Shown in pieces: positions 36,200 through 48,885 of a stretch of DNA of 64,000 nt. The stretch covers positions 73,533,771-73,597,770 of the forward strand of contig CM060318.1 in assembly GCA_030674155.1 (NCBI GenBank), written 5' to 3'. The notes below the pieces were generated by a model. It saw nothing but the letters and a program-made list of their open reading frames with translations, was not told the origin of the DNA and did no database searches. The stretch is from Stramonita haemastoma (taxonomy: Eukaryota; Mollusca; Gastropoda; Neogastropoda; Muricidae). Made by a program: the position numbers and the translations under genes. The stretch's first letter is position 1, and each line of letters opens with the position of its first letter.

Positions 36200-36660
36200 C
36201 ATTTTTGTAACCCACTGAACACGGAGAGAAACTGCAGGATTGTCCTTTGTGGTCGTCAGATGGACAGTTCAGTCTCTGTGATGAAGGCAGCAGAATGCTG
36301 CAGGTCTTCCCAGCCTCCACAGAGCTTCTTGGCCACTGGGGTGGGGTCAGGCCAGATCTTCTTTCATAGTGCTTCGTGTAGCGGGCAGGACTGCAGCACA
36401 TGTTCTGTAAACTGGCTTCCTGATTGATAAGGGCACTGCTCTGTGTGGCCTATGCAGAATGTCATGTATTTAGGGTAATGTAATCATTTTCGACGTGCAT
36501 GCTTTGCTTACTTTCGTGTGTGTATGCGCACAAACGGCAGGAAATTTCGAACAGACCTGAAGCTAAACTTGACCAGGGAAATCATAATCAGCCAGTCAAG
36601 CGAGATTCGAACCAGAGACTTCAACATAGTTTGTTAGGTAATCAGGTTTGCTTGAATGGT
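36200..36660 (-). mobile_element. SINE-C relative, decayed
   Basis: Reverse head with B box (GATTCGAACC) near 36604 and the body landmark GTAACCCACTGAACACGG near 36208, matching SINE-C at 16885-17131 in order but with extra DNA between. Confidence 0.5.
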
Positions 36661-36714
36661 TGTAGTAATCATGCTTAGTTCTCTTCCGTTTCATACTTCT
36701 CAGAACTCTTCTCT

Positions 36715-36744
36715 CTTCTCTCCTTCTCTCTCTCTCATCTCTCT

Positions 36745-36841
<97 letters not shown>

Positions 36842-36858
36842 CTCTCTCTCCTCTCTCC
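36715..36858. repeat. (CT)n microsatellite
   Basis: CT tract with scattered breaks inside intron 2. Confidence 0.95.
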
Positions 36859-37099
36859 TTTATTAACCTAACTTTTATTTAAGTCAAATTAGTTAGACAC
36901 TTCAGCTTCTGCAAACTATAATTTTTTTTAAAAAGCTACGTAAACCAAACGTCGAGTTTGATTGTGGTCAAGCCTGTTCAATATGACATTATAGTTTCAT
37001 TTTTCTAACGTAATTCATCAGTACAGCGAGTGGTCAGCTCAGAAAGACTCCAGTGCTGCAGATTGGATGCTGAACACTGCCTGTGTATGCTGATTGCAG

Positions 37100-37659
37100 G
37101 AGATGCGGGCGTTCCGGGAGAAATGGGAGTCAAAGGTCGGCGAGGTCGTAAGGGTATCAAGGGCGACTGCGGGCCTGCCGGACCTATCGGCCCCAAAGGC
37201 AAAGACGGCAGCCAGGGAAAGATCGGTGAGCCGGGCCCCAAAGGCGCCAAGGGCGACAAAGGGCCTCACCCAGCACGGGTGGCCTTCACCGTCAGCCGGA
37301 GCGAGCCTCTGGGGCCGGTGGTGCAGAAGACCCCGGTGATCTTCGACACCATCCTCACCAACCAGGGCGACAGCTTCGACGTCTACTCCTCGCACTTCGT
37401 CTGCAAGGTCAACGGCACCTACATCTTCACCGTCCACGTGCTGAGCGCCGAGAACCAGACGGCGTACGGGTGGATCATGCTGAACAACGACCACCAGCTG
37501 GCCTTCCACGGGGATGCCCGGGCCCGCCACGGCACGGGCAGCAACACGCTCATCCTGCGGCTGGTGCGTGACGACCACGTGTGGGTGCAGCTGAACGAGA
37601 AGTCCTCCCTCCTCAACCACTTCTCCTCCTTCTCCGGCCACCTCCTCTTCGAAGACTGA
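37100..37659 (+). CDS. C1q-collagen protein, exon 3 (collagen plus C1q domain)
   Basis: Enters in phase 1 (G|GA completes Gly). About 19 Gly-X-Y triplets ([18 protein letters not shown] ... GDK GPH) are followed by a C1q domain of about 130 residues. It starts [12 protein letters not shown] and has the hallmark aromatic/Gly series [29 protein letters not shown] and WVQLNEK, ending [10 protein letters not shown] and TGA at 37657-37659. This is full domain length. A single exon for the whole globular head is usual for the family. Third positions are strongly G/C (e.g. CTGGTGCGTGACGACCACGT), unlike the AT-rich surroundings. Read alone from exon 1 it is in frame. Confidence 0.93.
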
Positions 37660-39269
37660 GTCCTGTGTTGAAGTCGTGTTACCTGCTCGCTTGTTAGTTA
37701 TGCAGTTCAGGCCTTGCCTCTGCCATCCGTAGACAATGTTGCATTTTGGCTGACAGGAGGGCTAAGAGACACAGATGCACAGAAACTGGGTTAACTGTGT
37801 GGACATGGTGACAGTCATCTCAGTGTGGCCAGTTATACACAAACTGCTTGAAGGTTGATCATTGACTTGTGGCTGTTTGAACTGGGATAACAGCAGTCAG
37901 GAGAAGGAGGGGTAAAGTGTTTATCTTTTTTTTGTCTATAATCATATTTATGGACAAGGGATAACAAATGACAACCGGACAATCGTGGTAATGAGTATTA
38001 TCATGGGTTATCTTCCTGTCTGATGTGCGTGTCCAGTCGCTTTGCTTGTAATTTAGAATGATAAACGAAATAGACAACAGGTTGTAATTATGTGGTAAGA
38101 CTTATGTCCATGGGTTGTTTTATAGTCTGCTGTAAATGTTAATTATGTTGCTATTTTGTTTATTTTTGTACGCTTTGAAAAAGGATGATTTTTTAATGTA
38201 GTTTGCTGATATCTCAGGCTGAACTGTAAATTAACCACTATGCTCATTTTCACATATGTATTTGGGGGGAATATGATGATCAGCGAGTTAATAGGGCACA
38301 GAATAAATGTACACGCTCATTAAGATATTGGTTCATCAGGGCTTGTTCTTCTCAAAAGTAAGCTTACATAGTTTTGTGAATTACATGTGAAAATGCTGTT
38401 ATGTCCTCTCTTGTTGAGTGTTACTGTAGATGTTATAGGTTTGCTTGTCTTCATCTCCCCTTCATCTCTCTCCTTCCTCAACGTTCATCGGCTGCTATTG
38501 ACAAGGTCACGAGTATCTTTGAAACTGCTTTTTAGTGTAAAAACATAATTGTATTCTGCATCCGAGGCACCACACTCTGTTCTGGTGGTGTATTGTTTGA
38601 TTCATGAACCCAATACATAGGGCTATCCTCGTCTCATTAAACGGCCAGCTTTTCCGTATGTGTTGTCCGTCTTCTGTGCCAGAATTAGATGAAGTGTTTT
38701 GCATGTTCTCGCAGACTGGCATGAAAGTTTCCATGAGGTAAGCACAGTGCACTGTTGATGGGGTTGTGTGGGTGATGGGCAGCGATGTTTTCTTAAGGAC
38801 TATCCAAGGCTTGTTGACTTTGTGGGACTTTCAAGGCAGGCTCCTTTCATCAGCTGAATGAGTTGTGGGTCCAATGGGAAGACTAAGGCCACATGTCGAG
38901 TATTATCCATTCTATGCTGCAAGTTCCAGAGTGTTGCTTAATCAAACAAACAAATAAGTAAACTAAACTAACTCTGCAGGTGTCTCTACCCCAAGGGATA
39001 GGTCAAAACCGATATGTTACAGCCCTCACCTAGTTATACCCTCACACCTTTCGGTACCTATAGCCTGTCTTTTATCTACATCATACAACAATGACAACTA
39101 TCTTGGATTCTGTGGCCCTTGATGTTATAGCATTATGTAATCTCAATCTTCTTTATGTAATCTCAATCTTCATTTTTGCTTAGCGTCCATGCCTGTAATA
39201 GATGAGAGTGAGTCAAAGCCTTCATGGGGAACTGCGATGAAGAAGGTGATGGTGGTAAAGTAAAAAGGT
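37660..39269 (+). other. 3' UTR then intergenic DNA
   Basis: AT-rich. The first ~650 bases are probably the C1q gene 3' UTR. Nothing recognised from 38.3 to 39.27 kb apart from a short duplicated phrase (TATGTAATCTCAATCTTC) at 39133-39170. Confidence 0.55.
38302..38307 (+). promoter_or_regulatory. Poly(A) signal candidate of the C1q gene
   Basis: AATAAA about 640 bases after the stop codon; the first good hexamer downstream on the plus strand. Confidence 0.45.
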
Positions 39270-39549
39270 AAAGGTCCCGTAGCCTAGTGGTCGTAGGGAA
39301 ACGAGGCAACAGGGGCCTCAGCTTCTCTAGGGGACTACATATTGAGAGCGGCACCCATCTCCTCTTCGTAGCTGCTTTACTTTCCTTGACCCTAAAGAGG
39401 CAGGTACCCATTTACAGTTGAATGTAATGGGGGACTATACTGAAGCCAAGGCGCGAAAACGGTCACCCATCCAATTGGTAACCACGCTCGGTGCTGCTTA
39501 ACATTGGCTGGGGGAAAGCGAGAGCTCTGACCACTGAGTTATCCCTAAT
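39270..39549 (-). mobile_element. SINE-D copy 2
   Basis: In reverse: head TTAGGGATAACTCAGTGGTC, then TTAAGCAGCACCGAGCGTGG, TTGGATGGGTGACCG, and the body (GTACCTGCCTCTTTAGGG, GAAGCTGAGGCC). The 5S-like part is better kept than in the copy at 32773. Confidence 0.7.
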
Positions 39550-39750
39550 TGATGGTGACCACCATTTAAAAGAGAACATCTTACCGGCAGGGTCAAACAG
39601 ATCAGCACTCAGGAACATCATCGACATTGCCCAACAGCAAAACATGGCCTCTTTGGGTTGGTGGCTTCATCGTGTCCTAACAGAACTGCTAACTTTTGAG
39701 AGAGCAACAAAAATAATGAACAGCGTAGGAATAGCAACCGTTACTTAGAA

Positions 39751-39925
39751 ATCTCCTCTGAAGTCGGAGTATGGCTGCCTGTATGGCGAGGTATTTGAAA
39801 ACAGTCATTCACACAAAGTTCTCATTTAGTGTGGAATTTCAATCTCACAGCGATTCCCAGGTGGGATGAGTGAGTCAGAGTGCACATTCTGGGTGACCTC
39901 CGGAGTGTTGAGCTGGGGAACGTAC
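39751..39925 (+). repeat. Element F copy
   Basis: CCTCTGAAGTCGGAGTATGG, CGAGGTATTTGAAAACAGTC, GTGGAATTTCAATCTCACAG, GGGTGACCTCCGGAGTGTTG. Closely matches the insert at 15098-15281. Confidence 0.75.
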
Positions 39926-40000
39926 AGTCAAGTCAAGTCAAGTCAAGTCAAAAACACTTTAATCATCCCTGAAGGGCAATTACAATACTGACAGGCATAT
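39926..40000 (-). repeat. Retroposon 3' tail with (TTGAC)n
   Basis: On the minus strand GATGATTAAAGTGTTTTTGA runs into five TTGAC units, a typical pentanucleotide-ended non-LTR tail. A short (ATT)n follows at 40000-40013. Confidence 0.55.
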
Positions 40001-40137
40001 TATTATTATTATTATACATGGAATTTGTATAGCGCTATCTCTTGTAAAGACAAATCAAAGCGCTTGCATTTGACCTACAGAGCCACAGATCATGCTGCCA
40101 CCAGGCGCAAAGATCCCCAACTCCAACTCCCGATTTT

Positions 40138-40320
40138 TCTTCAGGGATGGTGTCTAAACACGACACCTGTGTGCATGCTGTTTGTTATAATTTTGTCATC
40201 CGCTCCTACCGGCACACGATGGCCTACTCTTCCGAAGGTGGAACGGGTTTTAACGTGTGCGCAAGATGTTCTGCGTGCATTCGCACACGGGCCTCGGTTT
40301 CGAGTCTCATCCGCATATGT
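40138..40320 (-). mobile_element. SINE-A (A2 junction), truncated both ends
   Basis: CAGGGATGGTGTCTAAACAC, GTCATCCGCTCCTACCGGCA, GATGGCCTACTCTTCCGAAG, GTGTGCGCAAGATGTTCTGC and CGCACACGGGCCTCGG, stopping in the body. Confidence 0.75.
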
Positions 40321-40746
40321 ACAGTAACAACAACAACAACGACTTGAGAAATCACAGTAGGTCAGCAAAGCAAAAGAAAAAAAGTTACCTAGCTAGATTT
40401 GAATTATTGACCTGAGGCGGACATGTGGGATACAGGACCGACGTTTTGACCGCTGTAGGTTCCTGTCTTGTTCCGAACTATCCTGGCGAGTGTTCTGTGA
40501 TCAATAATCTTTTTCTGCTTTCTTCTCTTTTGGCCAGTACGCAACATGAGGCTTATTTAGACACTTCTGCTATAGTTGTGACTTGGCTATCAATAAATCA
40601 TCGTGTGGATGCTTGGTGTACATAAATACATTCACAATATTGTAATGGATCAGTTTGTAAGAATTTGACAAATAGGGTTAAAAAGAAAGAAAAGTGAAAT
40701 CCCTGTGTTATAGATGTCAATCCATTAAGTCAGGGGTGTTTTTATC

Positions 40747-40842
<96 letters not shown>

Positions 40843-41725
40843 TTATGAGACTGATACTTATTTTTCTTAGAATTTCATCTCAGGACTTTTCATTCAATTG
40901 CAATTCACGTTGTCATAGGGAACAATCGAGCACTTAGAACGGATCAATGATTATAAGCTCAAGCCGATGTTTACAAGTGTGTATATTTGATACCATGAAG
41001 TACACTGGTTTTTTTCATGTTATAGTTTTTCACACACTTAAGCTGTTTTGGGTTATGACAATTTTGATACACCATTTAGATATCCTTACACATAAGAGAG
41101 CTATGTACATACTATTTTATGAGACTGATTAACCCACGTACCACAAACTATGGCTTGTATTTTCAGCAATTTTCAGTTCTGGAATGTGAAGAAAAACTCA
41201 GTTTTATCTATTTAAATCAAAAGTGTTTCATAAAACTAATAGATAGTTTGTGTTCAAGTATACATATCGAGCCTTACTAGTGCCCTAAAAAATTAGATAA
41301 ACCAAAGATTAAAAAAGTGTTTGTGCTTTTTTTCCTGTTAACCTCTTGGAACCAGATTATACATCGAAAAACAAACATGATCTTCTTCTTTGTATGCTTA
41401 GATTGCACCGGGGTAATCTAAATATTGACATGTATCAGTTACAGGGACATGACGAGCAATGTGGGCAGTGATTCATGCCCATTTGTTTATATGTTTTTTT
41501 TTCTTCTCTTTGCCAAGGCCAGACAGGCAGTGACAGTGGCGACAAAATATGGCCAAACAAGGGCTTTAAAAAATAGTTCCAACTGCCTCGTTTGGTTAGA
41601 GTTTCTAAAAGCTGGGGTCCCAAGAGGGATGAAAAGCCTTTAAATCTTACATTGTAGACGAGGATTTAACTGCTGTGCCATTCCTCGCCTGTTTCTGCAG
41701 TGACAGTTGTTCTCCCTCTTTCCCT
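40321..41725. other. Gene-free stretch with a (GT)n tract
   Basis: AT-rich, no exon recognised. (GT)n at 40748-40843 has CG and TT breaks. Confidence 0.55.
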
Positions 41726-41909
41726 CTGTCTCTTTTAGCTCTCTCCGTATCTGTCTCTCTCTGTCTCTCTCTGTCTCTCTCCTCTCTCTGTCTGTCTGTC
41801 TGTCTCTCCGTCTGTCTCTCTCTCTGTCTCTCCGTCTGTCTCTCTCTGTCTCTCTCTCTGTGTCTCTCTCTGTCTCTCTGTGTCCTGTCTCTGTCTGTCT
41901 GTCTGTCTC

Positions 41910-41950
<41 letters not shown>

Positions 41951-41957
41951 GTCTTTT

Positions 41958-42025
<68 letters not shown>

Positions 42026-42094
42026 CTCTCCTCTGTGTCTCTCTCTGTCTTCTCTCTCTCCTCTCCTCTCTCCTCTTCTCTTCTCTCTCCTCTC

Positions 42095-42130
<36 letters not shown>

Positions 42131-42163
42131 TATCTATATATATATATTATCTATATCTATCTA

Positions 42164-42194
<31 letters not shown>

Positions 42195-42210
42195 ATATAT
42201 ATATATATCA

Positions 42211-42290
<80 letters not shown>

Positions 42291-42292
42291 TC
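41726..42292. repeat. Compound (CT)/(TCTG)/(TA)/(TATC)/(TG) microsatellite block
   Basis: More than 550 bases of successive simple repeats: CTGT mixtures, CT (41961-42023), TA and TATC (42112-42208), TG (42214-42247), then TCTG (42249-42290). Confidence 0.95.
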
Positions 42293-42395
42293 GTTTCCTT
42301 TGTCCAGCGTCTTTTCCTTTGCTGTGTTATTAAGAGGGGTGGTGGTGGTGGTCGATAGATCGGGGGAATTTAGATGTTCATTTGTAACACTTCTG

Positions 42396-42413
42396 CGTGT
42401 GTGTGTGTGTGTG

Positions 42414-42452
<39 letters not shown>

Positions 42453-42469
42453 GTGTGTGTGCGCGTCGC

Positions 42470-42500
<31 letters not shown>

Positions 42501-42540
42501 TGTGCTGGTGCGCGTGTAGTTGCGTGTGTTGTGGTGTGTG

Positions 42541-42575
<35 letters not shown>

Positions 42576-42655
42576 TGCGTGCGCTGGGTGTTTGTGTGTG
42601 TGTGGTGTGCGTGGTGTGTGTGGTGTGGTGTGGTGTGTGTGTTGTGTGTGTGTAG
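42396..42655. repeat. (GT)n with CG core and (GCGT)n
   Basis: GT with TT breaks, a CG-rich core at 42462-42484, and GCGT units at 42541-42575: a second long alternating purine-pyrimidine block. Confidence 0.95.
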
Positions 42656-43339
42656 GCTACACCTGAAACTGAGATGGCACGACATCCAGAAAACTTAATC
42701 TGTCGCAGACTAACTTGTTTCTTCCTACGCATCTGGCGTATACGTCACTCTCAAGCGTCTGCCCCTCCCCCCCCCCCCCCCCTATCCGCGTCTCTTCTCC
42801 CCAAACTTCCACCCTCACCCCCCCCCCCCCCCCTTTGGTTGTGTTCCTACCTCCTGCTTCTTTCTCCTCTTCTTGCCTCAAACCAGGCAGAGGGAGAGAC
42901 AGACAGAAGAAAAAAGAAAGAAAGGGGGGGGGGGGGGGTTAGAAATATACAGTGGAAAAATGTTGAGTAACCTCTGCTACCACAACCAATCTTAGATATC
43001 ACTACTTTATACTATTGTGATACTATTGTTGATATTGTTTGTACCATTAGTAGTAGCAAGTCCGTGATGATGATGTTGATGATAATGCCAACGATAATGA
43101 TGATTGAAACCGAAGCCAGACATTTTTAGAGCAATTTCACGATCGCCGAAGTGATTTTTTTTTTTAATACACAATACTCTGTTTTGAGTGAGAAGAGCAC
43201 GTGTTTGCTTTCTGTATCGTTCAATAATGAAACTTATCCCATTTTTTCCTCTCCTAATAATGAAAAAAGTCGTTTTTTTCCTGCACCTGGAATCAACAAG
43301 TTCTCGCTTTGTGTTTCTTGGTTGTCGCTGTTGTTGTAC

Positions 43340-43342
<3 letters not shown>
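42656..43342. other. Gene-free stretch with homopolymers
   Basis: C tracts near 42768-42782 and 42819-42832 and a G tract at 42925-42938; nothing else recognised. Confidence 0.55.
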
Positions 43343-43408
<66 letters not shown>

Positions 43409-43410
43409 AA

Positions 43411-43451
<41 letters not shown>

Positions 43452-43484
43452 CACACATATATCATATATATGTATATATAATAT

Positions 43485-43519
<35 letters not shown>

Positions 43520-43560
43520 ACTATATATATATATATACATATATATATAAAATATATATT
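43343..43560. repeat. (CA)n and (TA)n compound microsatellite
   Basis: Two CA blocks split by TAAAAAGA, then TA-rich sequence to 43560. Confidence 0.95.
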
Positions 43561-43859
43561 TATTATAATAAAATAAAGGTTGGACTTTACATGGGGGTTG
43601 AAATGTGCATGCACAGTCTAGAGAAAAGGGGGGAAAAAAGAAAAGAAAAAAAAACATTGTAGAGTGTCTTGTTGATTCTTTCCAATCACCTTGACAACAG
43701 AAAATCGAGCACCTGTATTTCTAGATTACATTAATGGAAAAAAAACAACCTTCCTGACACTTAGGGTCACTTCCACCTGTTATAAACCCATGCCACCAGA
43801 ATCTTATTAACTAATTGGAGTGAGGTAGATCTTTGTCAAACGCTCAGACAGCAACTATT

Positions 43860-44175
43860 GTCGTCTGTCACATGAGTGAAAAAGCTTCACACTGCCTTTA
43901 GTCGCCTGACAAGTCAGGCCCAGGGCATCTGACTTGGGCTGGAAGAGAATTGCTCTCTCTCTCTCTCTTAAGCTTTCTGGATAAAAGGCAGGAGAATGGA
44001 CCATGAAGATAGGAGATGGACAAAATGGAGGTGACAGGAGAAAACAGAACACGGCAGAAACAAAGAGGGGGATAGAAAAGAGGGAATTTCTAGCATTAAT
44101 TTCCAGAAGGTGGTGATGCTGTTTATACTGACAGGCCCCCAGCATCCCCACAGGGGGAATGAGTGAGGGATTACA
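43860..44175 (+). repeat. Element H, best complete copy
   Basis: CGCCTGACAAGTCAGGCCCA, a short CT run, AAGGCAGGAGAATGGACCAT, AGGGGGATAGAAAAGAGGGA, TTTCCAGAAGGTGGTGATGC. A ~19-base loop is followed by the complementary arm AGCATCCCCAC at about 44138-44151. Confidence 0.75.
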
Positions 44176-44390
44176 CCAAAATAAAAAGACAATAACAAAC
44201 AAACACAAAAAACATCTAAGCAATCAGCGTTTCCCGATACAAGTAAATGATCTAGGTTGAAGTTCTGTAGACTATGCATGACCGACAGTTCCCATGTGCT
44301 GCCTGCTTTTTTTTTTTTAATGAAAATCAGGAATTGCGGCTTTAACATTATTGAACCTGTCAACGACCCGTTTACATTCACTTATTCTTT

Positions 44391-44495
44391 TCGTTCCTCG
44401 ACTAGAGCTCCGAGGTTCACCAGTGCTGAGATTTTGCGTATGCGACCATTTGCCCACTGTTAATGAAGGTAGTTGCATTACCACTTCGGGGATGA
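44391..44495 (-). repeat. Retroposon tail E copy with A2 junction
   Basis: TCCTCGACTAGAGCTCCGAG, CCAGTGCTGAGATTTTGCGT, GTAGTTGCATTACCACTTCG, then GGGATGAGGTCTAAACACGA, so tail and SINE junction are continuous here. Confidence 0.75.
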
Positions 44496-44716
44496 GGTCT
44501 AAACACGATACGCCATTCTGCCCCTGTTTACTAATTCCATATAAGTGTAGCTCAAGCCAAAAACTATGCAGCTGTCAGTTGCAAAGGCTTACATTATGAA
44601 CATGCTCTTTCGCTTTGAAAGGTTATGTGTAAACTGATTATCTTTATCCATGATAAACTTCCAGCATAAAATCTGTATCCTCCACAAAAAGAGGGGCGGG
44701 GAGGGGGGGAGGGGGT

Positions 44717-44800
44717 ACCTGAAGTCGGAGTATGTCTGCCAATATGGCGAGACTTTCGAAAACAGTCAGACACACAAACCTCCCATTCCTATTTCTCAAC
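44717..44800 (+). repeat. Element F, 5' part
   Basis: CTGAAGTCGGAGTATGTCTG, ATATGGCGAGACTTTCGAAA, CAGTCAGACACACAAAC. Confidence 0.65.
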
Positions 44801-45300
44801 AACTTGTTTCCTGGTTTCCCATATGTTTCGGGGGTTGTATTAAATCAGGAAAGTATTAAAACCCATGTTTTCTGACTTTGTTGATGTGTCAGCTGTTCAC
44901 CTCTGGTTTTTCACATGCTTAGGGTTTGTCATAAATCAGGAAATAACAGTTTTATGATTGACTGTAATTATGAATTTGTTAACTTGTTAATCATTTTTTA
45001 CATTTTCTCGTTTTTTCACGAATTTCGATTTTGTTTTAGAGAAAAGAATGTACATTTGTTAGCTGTTTGTTTTCTATGGTTTTTTTTCGTGTTTATTATA
45101 AATCAGGACTACAAATTTTGTTATTGGTTGTGTTTTATTATCTGTCAATAATGACTCCTACACCGGTTTAGACTCCCGGTGCCTATGGCTGTGGTTTGTG
45201 TTTGTTGTATCTACATGATTTGATTCATCTGTTTATATGCTAGATCATTGCTTTGTTGTTGTTTTTCTAATGTCAAATTTACGTTACTGCCGGGTGTGCA
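44801..45300. other. Gene-free stretch
   Basis: T-rich, with an imperfect ~90-base repetition (TTTCNNNNGNTTTNGG...TAAATCAGGA near 44825, 44910 and 45080). No gene recognised. Confidence 0.45.
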
Positions 45301-45307
45301 AGCACGC

Positions 45308-45329
45308 ACGCACTCACACCACCACCACA

Positions 45330-45416
<87 letters not shown>

Positions 45417-45434
45417 CTAGCACAAACATCTGTA

Positions 45435-45478
<44 letters not shown>

Positions 45479-45507
45479 ACTGCTACTGCTGCTGCTGCTT
45501 GCTGCTG

Positions 45508-45573
<66 letters not shown>

Positions 45574-45604
45574 TTACTACTGCTGCTGCTACTACTACTA
45601 CAAC
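45308..45604. repeat. (CA)n and (ACT)n/(GCT)n microsatellites
   Basis: CA to 45413, then ACT trinucleotides (45436-45478, 45509-45604) with a GCT block between. Confidence 0.95.
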
Positions 45605-45882
45605 TTCTACTTCAATACTTCTATCACTACTTCGACTATTACTAGCACATACTGTCATGGGCCGCACATGTATATTGTTACTCTGTAAAATTTGCCATAG
45701 TGTGTTTAGCTTTGTGCTCGTTTATGTACGCTGTTTAAACATTAAATAAATGAATTTTTATCAAACATGAATCTTGTCTAAAACATTTTTTCAGCAACGT
45801 GTGTTTGGGTAAAAAAAAAAGACATTATTTGTTTGATTGTCTGTCTGTTTGTCAGACTGTTTTTTGTTTTTGTTGTTGTGTG

Positions 45883-46108
<226 letters not shown>

Positions 46109-46369
46109 CGCGCAATAACGGACATGTATATTTGAGGGGGAAGCGGGAAGGATAGTCAGTGCAAAGTGGCGTGTTTGTGTGTGGGAGTAAATAATTTATA
46201 TGCCACAAGAAAACAAAATAAACAAACAGAAAAACGGATAAACAAACACCTACCCACTTCCCCTCTCCTCCTCCTCGCCCCCCCCCCCCCCCCCCCCCCC
46301 CTATAAACAAACACACAAAAACCATACAAAGATCATCAAAACAATGACCAACACTGAGGCATAAAACTG

Positions 46370-46690
46370 TTGCTTCTTCAATTTCTGATGATGGGTCTCC
46401 CGTGGGGATGCGGGGGCCTGCCATTATACAGAGTATCCCCACTTTCTGAAAATGTTGTGTAAACTCTTTTCTATCCTCTCTTTGTTTCTGCGTGTTCCTT
46501 TTCTTCCAGTCACCCCCTTCTCGTTATTTTCTTCCTTGTTGGTAATTTCTCCTGCCTTTTTTTTTCCCCCAGAAAACCCTTTGAAGATCATTCTCACCCA
46601 CGCCGAAGTCTTATGTGCTGCGCCTGACTTGTCAGGTGCTTAACGGCTGCGCAACGTTTTTTTCGTTCATATGACAAACAACAAAAGTTG
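46370..46690 (-). repeat. Element H copy
   Basis: In reverse: GGTCTCCCGTGGGGATGCGG, TATCCCCACTTTCTGAAAAT, TTTTCTATCCTCTCTTTG, CCAGTCACCCCCTTCTCGTT, CGCCTGACTTGTCAGGTGCT. The hairpin arms are GTGGGGAT...ATCCCCAC. Confidence 0.75.
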
Positions 46691-47285
46691 CTGTCTAAGC
46701 ATTCGACGACGAAGAAGAGTATGTTTTTTGTTTTTTTTTTTCTTTAGGGAGTTTTTATCAGGTTTAATGTAAACGAAATTTGACGCCCAAAAACTGGGTG
46801 GATAAAATGTTGTTTTTTTTTATTATTTTTAAAGAAAAAAAACAGGAACAAGAAATGACTAATGATCTGTCCATTTTCTTCTTTTTTTTCAGGATAATCT
46901 CGTCAGCAGCAGACCTTGACGAAATATGAAGTACTGGGGGAAGAAAATAACGAGGAAATTTGCAATCATCTGTCCTTTGCCACCTTTCTGATGGCAACCT
47001 TAACCTTATGGGGGAGTGGAAAAACAGGATATCAAACTGTTTTACGATTCATCTTCAAGCAAGTTCGTTGTTGCTGGCAGTATAACTGCCAATCTCATGA
47101 TCCGTATTCTAACGCACAATGAAGTTATTGCCCTATGGCTATCGTTCAAAGTGCGTGGGATTGTGCTGCACAAAAATTTTCATGTTGTTTTGCAACACCT
47201 GAGAACGCGCTATAAAATCCACTTTGCTGTCTCATTGAAGTAGGCGATGGAAATGAAGTTGCTTCCCTTGAGAAGCTGATACGAT

Positions 47286-47306
47286 TCTCTCTCTCTCTCT
47301 CTCTCT

Positions 47307-47384
<78 letters not shown>
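47286..47384. repeat. (CT)n microsatellite
   Basis: CT tract; in the second version (55278-55410) the same site has CT plus (TG)n. Confidence 0.95.
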
Positions 47385-47388
<4 letters not shown>

Positions 47389-47999
47389 TGACTTCTCAGT
47401 GGTCTGTCACTTATTGATTGACCAGTGTATTCTAAGAAAAAACAACAACAGACCAGTCATTTCTCCCTCTTCAGTAAACAAAACAACAAAACAAAACAAC
47501 GACAAAAACAAATCAAAGCAAACAACCAAACAAAGACGAAAGCAAAAAATCACACACTAAAAAAAAAACAAAAAAAACAACCAACAACAAAGACCGAATA
47601 ATTATGACAGGGAGGGCGATTCTAAAAAAAATTATAATACTTCTTTTTCCCAGAAACAAAAATCATGGAAGTCTACAACTCACCGCCCTACCCACCTCCA
47701 CCAAGTTTCCCAAACCTTTCGCTCTCCGCCCCCACCCCCCTTATGACGGCATAAGCCTACGTCTGAATGACGTAACAAGCTTACCAGGAAAGTGGCTCTA
47801 CAGGAAAATACCCATGCTGTTTTTCCCCCCAAAACGTAACCCCTGAAGTTCACTGTAAACCTCCACTACCCTTCCCCCCATAACATGCAATATTTTTCCC
47901 AAACTTTTTTTTCTCTCTGAATGACGACACAAGCCGACGTCTAAATGATGTGACAAGCTTATAATCAGGTCATCAACTCCGAAGGAAGGGGGTGGGGGT

Positions 48000-48064
<65 letters not shown>
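48000..48064. repeat. (GT)n microsatellite
   Basis: About 65 bases; contracted to about 16 in the second version near 56022-56038. Confidence 0.95.
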
Positions 48065-48065
<1 letters not shown>

Positions 48066-48219
48066 GTAGAAAATGACCTGACTTTCCCCTTCACTGAGCA
48101 AGGAGGCAGTATGTAAGAGCATTGCACTGAATGTCCTCCATTTCTCTGGTCGTGGGCAAGTTCAACTGAGCCAATCTTACCCCTTACCAGGTAGCAGGGT
48201 GCATGCATGCTGCGTATGT

Positions 48220-48445
48220 TTGTGTTATCCACCACACTTGGGTCATAACTGAAGCCTACTCTTCTACGAGAGGGGTTGTAAACTATGATATGGGTGCAAG
48301 TAGTTCTGCGTGTGTTCGCGCAGGGGAATTTGCCTACAGTCTTGGACTCTGCCCACAGTCTTCGCCAAATTACGATCTTATCCAAAGGACTTTGGGAAGA
48401 GTGGAGTCAGTGTCACTATCAGCGTTACTGACTCCGTCCAAGAGG
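48220..48445 (-). mobile_element. SINE-A body, strongly decayed
   Basis: GAAGCCTACTCTTCTACGAG, AAGTAGTTCTGCGTGTGTTC, GACTTTGGGAAGAGTGGAGT and CAGCGTTACTGACTC keep the order of the SINE-A body in reverse. Confidence 0.55.
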
Positions 48446-48689
48446 TAAACATCTTGAAAGGTCACTAACCTTCAAACTGATCTCATCTACGCCCTCAGTT
48501 ATTGTCAGATCAGAAATAATTGTGAGGCTCCAACCAGTTATTCCAGTCCGCCCCCAGAACCTTGCTCAAGGAAATACGTGGGCTTTTTTTTCTTCCTTGC
48601 ATAGCCCTTAACAATGACTGTATGTCTCCCAGCATATAGCAGGACCAGGTAGGTGAGGAGTTGTGTGCTCTTGATGAACCACTGTGGTA

Positions 48690-48729
48690 CTTTTTTTTTT
48701 TTTTTTTTTTTGGGGGGGGGGGGGGGGGG
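48690..48729. repeat. T tract joined to G tract
   Basis: About 21 T then about 18 G. The second version has far more G at 56676-56722. Confidence 0.9.
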
Positions 48730-48883
48730 ATAAAGATTTCTTGTCGCTATTGCTCGAAACGCCGGCATGAGAGATCATTAGCGCGCCAAAGTGTGACCAA
48801 ATTACTGTGCACATCCTTAATTTTGCTGCCACGCTCTCAGAGCGAGATGGAGCTGAAGTTGTTTCCTTTTGAGAACTGATGCA

Positions 48884-48885
<2 letters not shown>

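Larger units (their letters stand above)
35999..37099 (+). other. C1q gene intron 2
   Basis: Holds a decayed SINE-C relative in reverse (36200-36660; GTAACCCACTGAACACGG at one end, GCGAGATTCGAACCAGAGAC at the other) and (CT)n at 36715-36858. Acceptor GCTGATTGCAG ends at 37099. Confidence 0.7.

Noticed and set aside
37039..37641. 200-codon minus-strand frame opposite the C1q exon
   Set aside because: Shadow caused by high G/C at third positions of the real C1q-domain frame.
45237..45749. 170-codon Thr/Leu-rich frame and its Tyr-rich and Val-rich alternatives
   Set aside because: Produced by the (CA)n and (ACT)n tracts; every frame across the repeat is open.
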